This document shows, piece after piece, positions 24,363 to 32,199 of a DNA stretch of 64,000 bases. Position 1 is the first letter of the stretch; each line of letters opens with the position of its first letter. A program made the translations under genes and the position numbers. Below the pieces are notes generated by a model. That model was not told where the DNA came from, searched no databases, and saw nothing but the letters and a program-made list of their open reading frames with translations. The stretch is taken from the NCBI RefSeq assembly GCF_008831285.2, contig NC_045143.1:24432302-24496301 (forward strand), written 5' to 3'. Origin of the DNA: Nymphaea colorata (taxonomy: Eukaryota > Streptophyta > Magnoliopsida > Nymphaeales > Nymphaeaceae).

Positions 24363-25945
24363 TGCTGTACCCCCGTACCCACATTTTCTAAAGTTTGCTG
24401 TGTCCGTACCTGTAGTACTTGTACCAGAACCATAGCCGTACCCCTACCCATGTGACTTAGTTCATCAGTCAATATGATAATCATCATCTTCTTCATCGTC
24501 AGCTTCATTTTCACTCATTTTCATTATCAGTTGCTTCATTGTCTTCAAAGGAAATGTCCCTCAAATTGCTGATTTATTGGTGATTTCTCTACAAAGCTGG
24601 CAAAAACTCTCCCTGATGAAACTTTTAAGTGTTAGAAATGAAGGGGAAAATGCAGTTTTAAAAAAAAAAATTAACATAAAAGGGCGTTGGGCCTCTTTAA
24701 TTTGTCCCGTATGAATTTGGGAAGTATCGACCTTATCATACGATACAGCAGCTTTGTTGTACAATATGCCTGATATACCTACAAAGGCTATGATACACAA
24801 GAAAAATATATATCGTAGCTCGTAGGTATATAGTATAGGTCATGTGGAACTAATATAATACATATCAAACGATACTAACCCTCTGTTTGTGTGTGTCTGT
24901 GTGTATATTTTGTGGGTTAATTTGTGCAATTTTGTTGTATAACTGTATTCTTTTTTCTACATTTTCTATTTTTCTGCTTTATTCTTATTTTTGTTTTTAT
25001 TGTAACTCAGTTTCTGGCCTTTGACCAGAACTGAGCTAGCCATTGGTTAGCTCCAATGGACATATTGTTATCCACTGGTGCTATTCTAACGGCTGTTGTG
25101 CTGTTCATAGCTGAGTGGTTTCCCTGTTCTTGGCTATGCTTTTCTTTGAGCATGTGGCCTGTAATGAAATTTTTTTATGTCTTGTGTCTTGGGTGCACTT
25201 GAGAGTGATCTGTTTGCGTCTTATTTATGAAATTAATTGTTTCAGCATGACTTTCTGGTGCTATTTTTACTTCTGCTATGGTGACACTTGAACCTAGATG
25301 TAGTTATTGGAACGACTTACATTTTCTGGGTTATTTCTTGAACTTTGAAGACTTCTCTTGGGAGCTTATACTACTCATAGTCACAAATGTGGTTATTGGG
25401 TTTTCAGTAGCAAGCTTTTTCTTGGGTATTTTTGGCAATTTTTCTTTGACAGGAAATTTTGGAATTACTGAAAACAGCTCTTTAAATTTTGTTGCAATGT
25501 ATATATTTGATGATATTTTGAGAATATTGCAAGATTTTTCCTTTAAAAGCAGCTTATGCAGTTCTGCTTATAAGAAAACAACATTTTCAAAATATTTGTC
25601 CATATTTATGCTTGTGATATTAGGTGACCTCTACTTGGGGGGACAGTGGGACCATGATTTTGGATACCATGACCTAATTGGAAGCATAAAGTGTTCGACC
25701 ATCGGTACAATGAGTACCAGTCAAATGCTCCAACAAGTAGTTTAACCTTACCATCGGCTGATACATTTCTTATTCACAACAGATTTGCTAACCGTCCTGA
25801 ACAATGGAGGTCTATGCAAGCATCAAGACAATCAGCACAGAAGGAGTTCTCTGAGCTTTTTGCTTCTGAAGAGGTCATGCGGCCAAACAAAAAGGTCAAA
25901 AGAAAGGTTGAAGACACCCTTAGCGAGGACAACGATTTTACTTGA
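3895..25945 (+). CDS. APUM23: NOP9-like Pumilio protein, C-terminal part (APUM23 type), five exons
   Basis: Exons at 3895-4014, 4870-5055, 5738-5886, 7627-7809 and 25783-25945 splice in phase into 266 residues ending at TGA. The product matches the C-terminal Pumilio repeats of plant APUM23/NOP9, a nucleolar RNA-binding protein needed for pre-rRNA processing. Diagnostic stretches are GVVASLLAACRRL, GCLILQTIF, VAKDASGGHILESF, GHFGELALLSSGSFTVEKCF and RPEQWRSMQASRQ, in the family order. The tail after the last stretch is short and Lys/Glu-rich (KKVKRKVED), shorter than the long basic tail of Arabidopsis APUM23. Every junction uses GT..AG. The first exon is preceded in frame by TAA TAG inside its intron, so coding must continue from an upstream exon; I could not find one in 1-3894. 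The last intron is 17,973 bp and full of retroelements. No stop or frameshift breaks the exons, so the gene is probably functional. A truncated duplicate cannot be excluded while the 5' exons are unseen. Confidence 0.85.
4015..4869 (+). other. APUM23 intron, 855 bp
   Basis: GT..AG intron between exons a and b. It is T-rich with no recognisable element. Open frames here lack family resemblance. Confidence 0.75.
4870..5055 (+). CDS. APUM23: APUM23 exon b
   Basis: 186 bp, 62 codons, phase 0. It follows a TGTGCAG acceptor and ends at CCAAGT|GTACTC, just before a CT-rich microsatellite. It encodes CSRALVGAVLSESES and, near the end, GCLILQTIFSYPS. Both align without gaps to the Arabidopsis protein as I remember it. 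A donor two bases upstream (CCAA|GTGT) would break the frame with exon c, so the downstream GT was chosen. Confidence 0.85.
5056..5737 (+). other. APUM23 intron, 682 bp
   Basis: GT..AG intron. A (CT)n/(GT)n microsatellite occupies about 5060-5104 directly after the donor. Confidence 0.75.
5738..5886 (+). CDS. APUM23: APUM23 exon c
   Basis: 149 bp, ending in phase 2 (AA|GTACTT). It encodes KYIQPFVSSMIALEAG, then VAKDASGGHILESF and a Lys-rich KRKYKLIAK end. The acceptor is AATGCAG. The frame runs open about 115 bp into the intron before a stop, which is non-conserved sequence. Confidence 0.87.
5887..7626 (+). other. APUM23 intron, 1,740 bp, with a MITE
   Basis: GT..AG intron with a tandem AAGAAG acceptor. 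It carries the MITE-like element at 6448-6838. Otherwise A/T-rich without coding signal. Confidence 0.8.
6448..6838. mobile_element. MITE-like element, copy B, perfect 16-bp inverted ends
   Basis: 391 bp bounded by perfect 16-bp terminal inverted repeats TCATAGTCACAAAAAG (6448-6463 and, inverted, 6823-6838). The interior is A/T-rich, non-coding and alignable with 493-885. A clear target duplication is not visible, so the superfamily is undecided. It is inserted in an APUM23 intron. Confidence 0.7.
7627..7809 (+). CDS. APUM23: APUM23 exon d
   Basis: 183 bp. It encodes LEGHFGELALLSSGSFTVEK and SRTKHGPHVLKKLDVP, the most conserved part of the family C-terminus. The acceptor is a tandem AAGAAG: using 7623 instead of 7626 adds one Arg. 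The second AG fits the family spacing better. The donor is CCCAG|GTCTCT at 7809/7810, next to a TC microsatellite. Confidence 0.88.
8232..8453 (-). repeat. Copia-1 3' LTR
   Basis: 222 bp, TG..CA bounded on the + strand, with an internal (GA)n run. The 3' LTR in the element's orientation, next to the polypurine tract at 8454-8464. Confidence 0.92.
8461..12351 (-). pseudogene. Copia-1 gag-pol, broken
   Basis: Domains in order on the - strand: Gag (12351-12034); CCHC zinc knuckle CTYCGKMGHLEDRC (within 11784-11362); GAG-pre-integrase with WHLRLGHPS and CEACQ (11084-10785); integrase end QQNGVAKRKHRQ (about 10450); reverse transcriptase with YQLDVKN and YVDD (9856-9195); RNase H with SSAESEYRAMAQ and CDNKTA (9217-8461). 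Frames change several times, so no polyprotein can be made. Two tandem duplications contribute: 30 bp at 10337-10396, repeating NHVLAYLW in frame, and 29 bp at 10146-10203, which shifts the frame. The protease region is hard to read. Confidence 0.88.
13087..13302 (-). repeat. Copia-1 5' LTR
   Basis: 216 bp partner of 8232-8453, with a longer (GA)n run near its + strand start. The tRNA primer-binding site immediately adjoins at 13086. Confidence 0.92.
13733..14016 (-). repeat. Copia-2 3' LTR
   Basis: About 284 bp, matching 23959-24239 with about ten differences and small indels. The terminal CA next to the polypurine tract is mutated to GA. Confidence 0.9.
14064..17309 (-). pseudogene. Copia-2 pol, one frame with nonsense mutations
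   Basis: Protease core WYVDSGVAAHVTG, GAG-pre-integrase (LWHGRLAHCS, CSSCHICK), integrase (SDVW, QCDGGGEF, QQNGIAERKHRH), reverse transcriptase (KWVYKLKYKPDGSIDRYKAR, HVDD in place of YVDD) and RNase H (SSIEAEYRAM, FCDNQSAIK). All parts sit in the same frame as Gag. Besides the Gag-end TAG, internal stops are TAA near 16146, TAA near 15237 (LDV*NAFLHGF) and TGA at 14472 (DAD*AGD, where Trp is expected). One frameshift near 14155 precedes the last 50 residues. The element is inactive but only modestly decayed. Confidence 0.88.
17310..18284 (-). pseudogene. Copia-2 Gag
   Basis: 324 codons from ATG (MDPHRNSS) to an in-frame TAG. It has the copia Gag core (NYLTWKRQIVSYIKSH, LWNVLATTYSQISEARFLQ, ALSGLGPEFD) and zinc knuckle CFYCNKRGHVKSEC. 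The TAG is in the same frame as the downstream pol, so this looks like a single polyprotein cut by one nonsense mutation. A programmed Gag stop is possible but unusual for plant copia elements. Confidence 0.85.
18285..18497 (-). repeat. Copia-2 leader minisatellite
   Basis: The untranslated leader of Copia-2 consists of imperfect tandem copies of an approximately 20-bp unit resembling AGATTAGGGCAGACGGTAGG (+ strand), about eight copies between 18325 and 18497. It resumes at 23845-23900 beyond Copia-3. Copia-3 inserted inside this repeat at AGGGT. Confidence 0.75.
18498..18746 (+). repeat. Copia-3 5' LTR
   Basis: 249 bp, TG..CA bounded. It holds a (GA)n run at about 18611-18623 and a CT-rich 3' part. 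It should carry the element promoter and transcription start; I see no unambiguous TATA box. Confidence 0.95.
18747..18760 (+). other. Copia-3 primer-binding site
   Basis: TGGTATCAGAGCCG directly follows the 5' LTR and is complementary to the 3' end of plant initiator tRNA-Met, the usual copia primer. Confidence 0.9.
18761..19275 (+). other. Copia-3 GC-rich leader with degenerate tandem repeats
   Basis: A 515-bp leader, strikingly GC-rich in an A/T-rich window. From about 18830 it is built from degenerate copies of a unit like TTCCGCCCAGCGTCGGCCTG. Several upstream ATGs occur, so Gag translation may need scanning past short upstream frames or internal initiation (inference). Confidence 0.7.
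19276..23601 (+). CDS. Copia-3 Gag-Pol polyprotein, intact, 1,441 residues
   Basis: The single frame could start at 19237, but ATG 19276 (MAASSSSTVNTNP) fits typical copia Gag starts and avoids a hydrophobic 13-residue extension. Domains: Gag, residues about 20-250; CCHC zinc knuckle CTHCKKTGHTVDYC, 256-269; aspartic protease WIVDSGATHHMTG with Asp352; integrase HHCC finger (H489, H494, C518, C521); integrase DDE triad D548, D611, E647 with the canonical 35-residue D-E spacing; reverse transcriptase with KARLVAKGFSQ, YQLDVKNAFLNG and YVDD at 1118-1121; RNase H with D1284 (SDADWAG), E1325 (SSAEAEYRAV) and D1361 (YCDNKSA). No catalytic residue is missing. The stop TGA lies in the 3' LTR. The product would form cytoplasmic particles, reverse transcribe the element RNA and integrate the cDNA in the nucleus. 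Lineage within copia was not determined. Confidence 0.95.
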   Translation: MAASSSSTVNTNPTEIGAFRTENVPMQVITLRLTKDNYFSWSPAMTMGIAGRGRMAYIDGSNPEPARTSDVWHTWFLEDNQVKTWIVNSVSADIQPLILRKKTARDMWVVLEQMYGQKKTAIRTYQVMKTVYGIRQGTSSVAEYYGALKAKWEELDYHSDIPWHCPHDQALYVAHEWENRVFLFLAGLNDEFEGVRSQILNSGEVSSIEDVYSCVEAEEQRRLVTKEGKRELVPYNERSALVSRGPGGPSRSLRRCTHCKKTGHTVDYCWDLHPEKKGNRGRSLTGRTPVSEVQASSGEKVSISADQLRELRAYLGRLDVNKTETSEGTTANHALAAIGNQGNSSVGEWIVDSGATHHMTGNPKLFHEYKLSSGRERVSLADGSSTCVAGEGTLSLLDKFHVQGALHVPQFPLNLLSVSRLTKELNCELIFSADRCVLQDLVTGKRIGIGLASDGLYRLPIRVATALLTAIRKTDKRREDCLQSFMYWHERFGHLPFGILKHLFPDLCSSFDVSSISCDVCQFAKHVRASYPLSSSCANEAFSLIHSDGWGPSGIHTRQGFQYFITFIDDFSRATFIYLLKDRSEVPRIIETFILLVHTQYGANVKTFRSDNAREYMCRPVEEFLRQRRIVHETSCSYTPPQNGVAERKNRQLLNVTRALLFQRNLPKHYWGDAVLTSAYLINRMPSRVLNGRTPHSLLPGSRPPFPLPPRVFGCVCFIHDHSPNVKKLDPRSIKGVFVGYSPTQKGYKCIDPITGRAYVTRDVTFLEHASYFGVNPLQGEQSVGREEYSQRQELQFIDFLDYKKTESLNTVDVPENEERGDNSIEKEGPQLFGQFYSRRGTRTEVMTCDARSTSNPNATPSLDEPSPTEETVETHDEVEKKNDDLPIALRKGVRSCTQHPIGNFVSYSRLGKDYKCFVSTLSLAVIPRTVAEAQSDSKWADAMKEEIDALRRNLTWEVVKIPEAAHLVGSKWVYTIKYKPDGSVERYKARLVAKGFSQKYGIDYLETFAPVAKMKTVRVVISLAVMKEWKMYQLDVKNAFLNGDLEEEVYMHMPPGYEEPEMCCKLKKALYGLKQSPRAWFERLRRVMIRHGYKQGNGDHTLFVKKKESKVTLLLVYVDDMIVTGDDEEEIIKLKGLLATEFDLKDLGKLRYFLGMEVARSSTGLVLNQRKYTLDLLEETGKLGCRPTPTPFDTGHKLSLRDGEPLCEEDKGRYQRLVGKLIYLTLTRPDITFAVNVLSQFMHAPTDAHLKAVDRVLCYLKKNPGKGLLYVKQETVEIEGYSDADWAGCGDTRRSTTGYCVYLGGNLVVWRSKRQDVCSRSSAEAEYRAVAMGVSELLWLKILLTDIGIEIEGPMKMYCDNKSAINLANNPVLHDRTKHVEIDRHFIRERIDAKELILPYMKSEDQTADVLTKALPSASFERNVSKLGMFDMYAQLEGKC
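23596..23844 (+). repeat. Copia-3 3' LTR
   Basis: 249 bp, apparently identical to 18498-18746. Its first six bases TGTTGA encode the last Cys and the stop codon of the gag-pol frame. Confidence 0.95.
23959..24239 (-). repeat. Copia-2 5' LTR
   Basis: 281 bp, TG..CA bounded. It abuts the perfect initiator tRNA-Met primer-binding site on its inner side and target duplication GTTCT on its outer side. Confidence 0.92.
24245..24876. other. Right piece of the old hAT-like repeat, with (TA)n and GTACCC-rich insert
   Basis: (TA)n runs from 24314 to 24360. 24361-24460 contains GTACCCCCGTACCC and GTACCCCTACCC motifs also seen around 56500-56790, suggesting another repeat family. The - strand of 24470-24550 encodes an Asp/Glu-rich stretch reminiscent of a hAT C-terminal tail. 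Confidence 0.5.
24877..25782. other. Distal part of the last APUM23 intron, no gene
   Basis: A/T-rich with a (GT)n start. A 155-codon + strand open frame (25278-25745) shows hydrophobic stretches but no recognised family and overlaps the intron end, so I treat it as chance. Confidence 0.5.
25783..25945 (+). CDS. APUM23: APUM23 terminal exon
   Basis: 163 bp including TGA. It starts at AACAG|ATTTGC, after a pyrimidine-containing stretch. Joining to exon d restores an AGA codon and continues as RFANRPEQWRSMQASRQSA, which matches the Arabidopsis segment (KLDIDGYASRPDQWKSRQ). The tail holds a KKVKRKVED basic patch that could act in nuclear targeting (inference). The exon lies 17,973 bp from exon d. 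Confidence 0.85.
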
Positions 25946-27467
25946 AGGTTCTTGGGCTCAGGCATGCCTGATCATTTAGATTTCAATGACCAGGCTGGGA
26001 TTCCTGTTGACAGAATGGGATAAAAGATATGTAATTTGGTTGCTAATCCCTTGGGTTGAAATAAGACAAAGAAACCTGTATGTCCAAGAGGTCAGCAGGT
26101 TCTGAAGAAAATGTCATACATAGCTACAAAATTGGTGTTCGAGCTGGAACAGAAATTGAAGTTGGGGCTTGCATGTGTGACATGCAAAAACAATTAAAAG
26201 AATGAAAAAGGAAAAACTTGTACCATCCTTCTTAACCCCATTCAAGACATAAACTCGTTATAAGGTAACCGTTGTCTCAGTTGTTCCCTCACAATATTTG
26301 TTTTCATTCCAATGTGTTTTATAAAGGTCAATAAATGTTAATTTTGATGTTTTTTAGTTTTACATGTCAAACTGTTCCATGTTTCTTGCTTCCAAATATG
26401 AAGACAAACTTTTCTTGATTCTGTATTTTAACAGCTGGACATTTGCATGTTGCATATTGCATTTCTATATCTGATTTCTCATCACATCTTTTTTTTGCAA
26501 GTTCAAGTTGGTATATCGAAGGACTTCCCATGTTGCATGTTCTCTCAAGCCTGCTCTCTTGTTTCAACTTGCTTTGGTGGGATCTGCTGATCTGATGAAT
26601 GAGTACCTCTCGTTTCAACGTTTCCTAACCATACACGAAAGATATAAATATTAAGCTTCTTGTTCGGATTTGGTGCATTAGAAGACCTGAACATCAGATA
26701 AAACAACTAGTTGATTTTGCACTTCACAAGAAAAAGTTTATGCTAAATTCTTGCTGAAATTGAAGAAATGGATATGCTGTTGTAATAGAATGTTAACCTT
26801 CTGTTGTAGACAGTCTACATGTTTGATGCCAATTTTGGGACCAGTGATTCTGCTGGAGTTCGACGCTATGGTAATTCTCAATAAAATATTTACTTTTGCT
26901 AGTATGGCATGCACAATCTCCTCGTTGGAACTAGGTTTTGAATACATGTACATACACGTATAGTAGTGCAGTCATTGATTACTGTGGTGTCCACAGCCAA
27001 CCAAGAAGAGGATACTGCAACAAAGTGACGTCCTTTTCTTCGGCAAACTGATAGGCGAGAGGCTTCCTTTACGTTACTTTTTGAAAAAGCATATTGAAAA
27101 AGCATATCCAACGGTTAACTCGGACGTAGAAACATTGATCCAGCAGAGTTAAGAGATTCAGCTGTGTCGGACTTTCTCGTTAATTGAAGCTAAGCAAAAC
27201 TCTCATTCCCCACAGTTGTATGGGCCCCACAAAACCCACAAATGCGGGCCCAGGAACATAGGGGGACGGCATGTTTGTGACATTGCCGTCCTTCATTGTC
27301 CGCTTACCCGGAGGAACCGGCTATCCACTCAGTGTTTCCACCAACAGCTCTCTCTCACGCACAGTTCTAATTGAAACTCCAAATTCCAGAATGCTTCATT
27401 TGTTTTATACTGGCGTTCGAGTAACAAAAGAAGCAACAAGTCAAGGTTTGAATCCCTTCATTGCGCT
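25946..27467. other. APUM23 3' flank, no gene recognised
   Basis: Probable 3' UTR after 25945, with AATAAA-like signals (for example CAATAAATG near 26328). The rest, including short open frames at 27271-27507, has no family resemblance. Confidence 0.45.
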
Positions 27468-28170
27468 TGTTACAGTCATAAAGAGGAGAAACAAAGATTA
27501 TGATTAATTGACTCTAAATCTTAAGAATAAAAGAGACTGGGGCTGGTGGCACCGGTTTACAATATTAGTCCAAATAAAACATGAAAAATATTAAAAACGT
27601 GCCCTAACTTTCTAATATTATAAAAAGTCTTTAAATGGCTTACGACTTTCAATACTTCCCCTCAAGTTGCAGAGTAGATATCGTTTATGTTTAGCTTGTT
27701 ATATCCTCTTGAGAGATCGCCTATGGGATGAACTTGTTAAAGATATCAGCCGTACAAAACATGAATGGTATTAATCTCTTTCATATATTAAGTCCTTAAT
27801 ATAATGACAGTCTACTTCAATATATTTTATCCTTTCATGAAAAACAAGGTTATTAACAATATAAGTAGCTGTGGTATTATCACAATACATTTTTATTGGG
27901 AGAGTCACTAACATGCATAAATCTAAAAGCATTGATTTGATCCATAACATTTCAGCTATAGTTTGAGCCACAACTTTATATTCAGACTCAACATTAGATC
28001 GGGCAGTCACCTTTTGCTTCTTACTCATCCAAGATATAAGATTACTTCTAACAAAGACATAAAACCATTTAATAGACTTCTTGTCATCCACTGATCTTGC
28101 ATAATCAACATCACCGGTATACTTTAGACATAGATTTCCCTCCAAAACCCAACAAATCAAATTTACACCT
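27468..28170 (-). mobile_element. Copia-4: truncated copia fragment with 3' LTR and RNase H
   Basis: A putative 3' LTR at 27468-27654 (starts TGTTACAGTCATAAAG, ends TTTCAATA with a mutated CA) is followed by the polypurine complement CTTCCCCTCAAGTTG, then RNase H remnants on the - strand up to about 28170. The rest of the element is missing. It resembles Copia-1 in layout and in the RNase H region. Confidence 0.75.
27771..28160 (-). pseudogene. Copia-4 RNase H fragment
   Basis: 129-codon open frame with SNVESEYKVVAQT (active-site Glu region), KMYCDNTTATYIVNN and HERIKYIEVDCHYIKD, the copia RNase H order. Upstream the DADYAGS motif is altered (VDYARS). No full element surrounds it. Confidence 0.85.
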
Positions 28171-30535
28171 TACAATAAAGCTCTGGTAATCATTAGGGTC
28201 ACGTCTTCTTGGTTCTCAAGCATTTTTTTAGTGCTGTTTCACAAAATTTCGACTACATTGCCAATATTTATAGAAGTGACAAAACCGTGACAACATAACA
28301 TTTGAAAATTCATAAAGCTGTCTTCAAGGTTTATTGTTTTAGCCTTTTTGAATCCTATTTAAACATGAAGTTCTTTTTTCTTTTCCCTTAATTTCTATTT
28401 TTTTTCTTACATCTTATATTCATCTATACAACTATACTTGAAAAAAAAAGTTTAAAACACTAGGAGACAAGTGGAAGACAAATTGGGTAGCTATAGTTTA
28501 AGGATTTTATATATACGTGCCTGTGTTACCCTAGCTTCTTTGTTAAGAATTAGTTCTTGAATTCTGATTTTGCATCAAAAGCAAAATCATAAATTATGCA
28601 TTTAAGTCAATTTCTCAACAATTGTACATTCCCTGCATACTTTTACTTTTGTCCTTGCAATTACATTGCAAGGAAAAACAAAACTGTGGAGCGACCAACC
28701 CGAAGTGTTGATTCTGAAAAGAGTTTTATTTAAAAGTATTTTATTTTTATTAGGAGGAAAATTATTTTAGCTATATTTTAATAGTTTTCCGTTAGTACGT
28801 GTTTGTGAATTACTTTACAATTTAGGTTGCTATATATGTATTTTTCTAAATTTAAAGTTATTCATAACGCATGCATTAAAATTGAGTGATTTTTTTATCA
28901 ATTAAATTTGTAAGTTTTGGTATCGATGTTGCAATTGAGAGGAGAACCCATCCAGTGCTAACTTTTTACTTGGCATGTCTTTATATGATTCAAAGTGGTT
29001 ACTTCGAAATCAAGCGCCCTAATTAGTTCCGGTAGATCTTGCGGTGATAAAATTGAAGCGGAAAAGACTCATTAGGAGACACTTCTACAATTGCCGCTTG
29101 CCCCACTCAATTACTACAATGGTTGTTGTGGAATTTAGACAGTATTGGAAGTCGTCGGAAGACTAAAAAGTTAAAAATCTATCACTAAAAGAGAACTATC
29201 CTATAAGCGTTAGATATCATTGGAGATGTAGCAATGGTTACTGGTATTTTTAGTAATTGCTTATGGTACTTTTTATGATGGATTTAAAATTTTTATCAAT
29301 CCAGCAATATTACACACACACACACACACAACACCATAGAGCTATATGTTTGATACATCCATATGGACGGACGACCAGAATAACACACACACACACACAC
29401 CTACATATATATAGGTATGAAAAACATTGTCTTAGGGTGGAGGAGCAGGTGGATAGTGCGTCGATGAGCTTAGTCTCCTTTATTAAATAAATTAAGTTAA
29501 AATGAAAAATGTTGCTTGATTTGAAAAAGTTTGGCTTATTTAGATTGGTTTATACAATTTATAAAATAATTTGAGAAAAGGTTGGGCTCGCTTAGATTGG
29601 TTTATACAATCTATAAAATGAGTCTTATATATGTTCTGCATCAAGGACTTTTCTTGTGGTAGTGGTAACAATGGGTGGGTCTTACATTCTCTTTCGACCA
29701 GCAGCATTGGAACCTCGTTGATTATGCCTTGAACATAGCTCAAGCGTGCTCAATTCAATTAGTGAATTAAAACGAACAAACTGATTCAAATTTGGTTCAC
29801 GCAATGCACAAAAATTAAATTGGATGATTTTGGAAAACCAGGAGATAGATGTTGCAAATATTGGTATTAGTTATGTATAGACTCAACTACTCGAGGTCAT
29901 AATCAAATCAAATATTGGATTGTGTCTGGGCCATTGACATCCCTAGCTCTTGGAACTCAAAATGCATGCTAAGAAACTGGCGCGTGTGAATGAATATCTT
30001 CCAGCAACTCTCTACTAATAATATTGTGTTAACAGCGTTTGTCGCCAAGTTCATAATTAAGATTGTCATTAGAAGGACGCAGCCACTTGGTTAGAAGTTC
30101 ACGCTTTGTTAAAAAATTTTGGTTAAAATCCTTCTGAACGTGGTTTTTGGTTGGAAAAAACGAGTCAACTGGTCCATTCAATCACATAATTTTGCACTTA
30201 ACTAATTAGTTAAATGTGTTTCTCATATTGTAAACCATAAAAATCAACATCAAAATCATATTTTTCAAACACAAAATGAGATTTATGAGCTAAAAAAATT
30301 ATGACGCTGATTATTATACTTTTATAAATCTTTAATTGCTCACTTTAAATATGGGTTGTTATTGTTTCTGTATGAAGAACACATCTATATATCCATCAAA
30401 TTTGTCAAAAAAAAGCAGAATATAAGAAAAACGGCTAAAATTGGTATTAGTTATTGGTGAGCATGCTTATATGATCTGTCCTAAGCTAAAACTTTGAGAT
30501 GACTAGCTAAAAATCAAGGTATATGGCATGCCAGT
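28171..30535. other. No gene recognised; two (CA)n microsatellites
   Basis: A/T-rich intergenic DNA. (CA)n tracts lie at 29311-29331 and 29381-29400. 29520-29625 holds an imperfect short duplication around GGTTTATACAATYTATAAAAT. No coding signal. Confidence 0.5.
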
Positions 30536-30771
30536 TAACATAAGGTGTGCTGCGCCAAAGAAGGGAGCAGTGATTAAGAAAGACTCGGCATCTGTCCCCA
30601 GCAAAGCGAGTAAGAAAAGGTGAACATGCTATATGTGCGGCGTTCATGGTCATCCCTCATCTTTCTGCCCTCAAAAGCAGCAACATGATAAGAAACCAAG
30701 TTCTGATGGTGGAAAACGAAAGAAAATGATCTTTTCTTTGTTTAGACATGCCTTGAGAGTTTTTATGTAAC
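30536..30771 (+). pseudogene. Zinc-knuckle protein fragment (MULE/FAR1-like or Gag-like)
   Basis: A basic stretch (APKKGAVIKKDSASVPSK, then KASKKR) is followed by TGA and then, in the same frame, CYMCGVHGHPSSFC, a perfect C-x2-C-x4-H-x4-C zinc knuckle, and a Lys-rich tail ending at TAA 30771. Basic linker plus a terminal CCHC knuckle is usual for MULE transposase/FAR1-related proteins and for retroelement Gag. No further domain is visible nearby, so the source is unresolved. Confidence 0.4.
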
Positions 30772-32199
30772 AGGTCTCAGCAATCTATATCACTGCTGCT
30801 TGTATGTCAAAATTCTATAGTTCAATAGGGCAAATTTTTTTCCTCAGAAAAGTTTATTAACCTTTGTATTCTATATTCAGAATTCATATAATGTTGAAGG
30901 TTAATATTCAAGTTTTATATCACTATCACGAAACTTTTTATGCAATTTGAGATTTTTTTTTGCTGGACTGTATGCATTCAGTTGCATTGTAACTGACATG
31001 CCTTTTCCTCGCATTCTGAGGTTGTTTGCAATTTGTCATCAATCACAAACTTGTCCTTTGTGAAAATAGGTATTTGGTCTTTGGTGTTGCTGCCATCCTT
31101 TTCTTGACTTGGCATGATCTTGTATTTTCCCTTTAACATCATTTCATATTTGTAGTCCTTTGTTATAGTGTACTGATAGTGATGGGTCACCTAAAAAACT
31201 ATGTGATAGTGTTGTTAGTTATCAAACAATGGACGAAAAGCATAGAACAAATTTACATTATGCAAATACTAGACAGAACATGCAGAATAGACAAACAATA
31301 AGGAAAAAAAACATCAGACAGAAAGAACATACTGTTCAGTTCTTATAACCATCAAACAATGGACATAAAACACCAATGACAGGATGGGCAAGATAGGGGT
31401 GTGGTAGACAAGATGTCCTGTCCATTTTGTCCAATCTTGTTAACAAGCTAGGCTAAGCCCTCCATTGGGCCGTTGCTTCAATCATGAGGGAAAAGGATTT
31501 CATTTCCAAACATGAAATTATGTAAATGTTTTCTTACATTTACAACATCGAGAATGCGATCAGGTCAGCACTTGTTTGTGCTGCCCCTAGATGTTGATGA
31601 TAATAGTATATTAGCACTTTGATGAAAGGGTTTGGCCGTTGGTCCCCTTAATAAGGTGAAATTGGTGGCTACAACTCTTGCAAACTTAGGGTTTAGCACC
31701 TATTGGCATGTGCTTTTGCTTATCTGGGTGGAAATTTATTGCACTTCATGAACTACATAACAAATATACAGCAAGTATTCTCAAGAATCTATGCAAAAAA
31801 CTGAAGGAGATCGGAATTAAGAACACCACGTTTCCACATTTCCATCCATAGTTCTTCAAGCGTAAAACATTTTTAGGTGGCATTTAGTAAAAATAAAGCA
31901 CATGTTTATTGTTTGATGAGACATGGAATAATTATATCCAGCATTTGGTTGTAGCTGGGTTCATAAATGATTTCTGTAATCACAAGATTTTACTAATAGA
32001 AATATGATGTTTTAGATCATATATTCTAAGAACATGCTTGCAAAAAATACAACACTCTTTAAGGATCTGTATGATTAACTTTAGTTTTTAAGAAAAAAGA
32101 TAAAATTGGAAGTAAACAAACAGTTTGGATAAAAAATGAAAATTGTAGAAAAAGGTCTTGCTTTAGCCAGGCGTGCAAAGAGCCACTATTAGTAGGTTT
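30772..32199. other. No gene recognised
   Basis: A/T-rich sequence. A 70-codon - strand frame (30978-31190) has no family resemblance. Confidence 0.45.

Larger units (their letters stand above)
8128..24876. repeat. Old hAT-like repeat, split into three pieces by Copia insertions
   Basis: Pieces 8128-8231, 13303-13732 and about 24245-24876 line up in order with the non-autonomous element at 48761-49454. Shared blocks are CAATGTC, GGCCGACCT, GTATCATAAA, AAAAATAGAGAAAAA, TATAAACTCATCACA.ATAATGAA, AAAACTCTCC, TGATA(T/C)ACCTACAA and terminal ATCA..CGATACTAAC. Removing Copia-1 and Copia-2 with one target-site copy each restores continuity. The last piece also contains a (TA)n tract, a GTACCC-rich insert (24361-24460) and an Asp/Glu-coding stretch on the - strand (24470-24550). 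The ends are approximate. Confidence 0.55.
7810..25782 (+). other. APUM23 last intron, 17,973 bp, retroelement nest
   Basis: Donor AG|GTCTCTCTCTCT and acceptor TTCACAACAG. It contains an old hAT-like repeat interrupted by Copia-1 and Copia-2, with Copia-3 inside Copia-2. Copia-3 is in the sense direction of the gene; Copia-1 and Copia-2 are antisense. The stretch 24877-25782 is unique-looking and holds a 155-codon open frame without family resemblance. Confidence 0.8.

Noticed and set aside
25278-25745. 155-codon + strand open frame before the last APUM23 exon
   Set aside because: Hydrophobic low-complexity product with no family resemblance, in A/T-rich intron and overlapping the acceptor region.
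27430-27460. TTTGAATCCC resembling a tRNA T-loop
   Set aside because: No matching acceptor, D-arm or anticodon arm could be folded around it.
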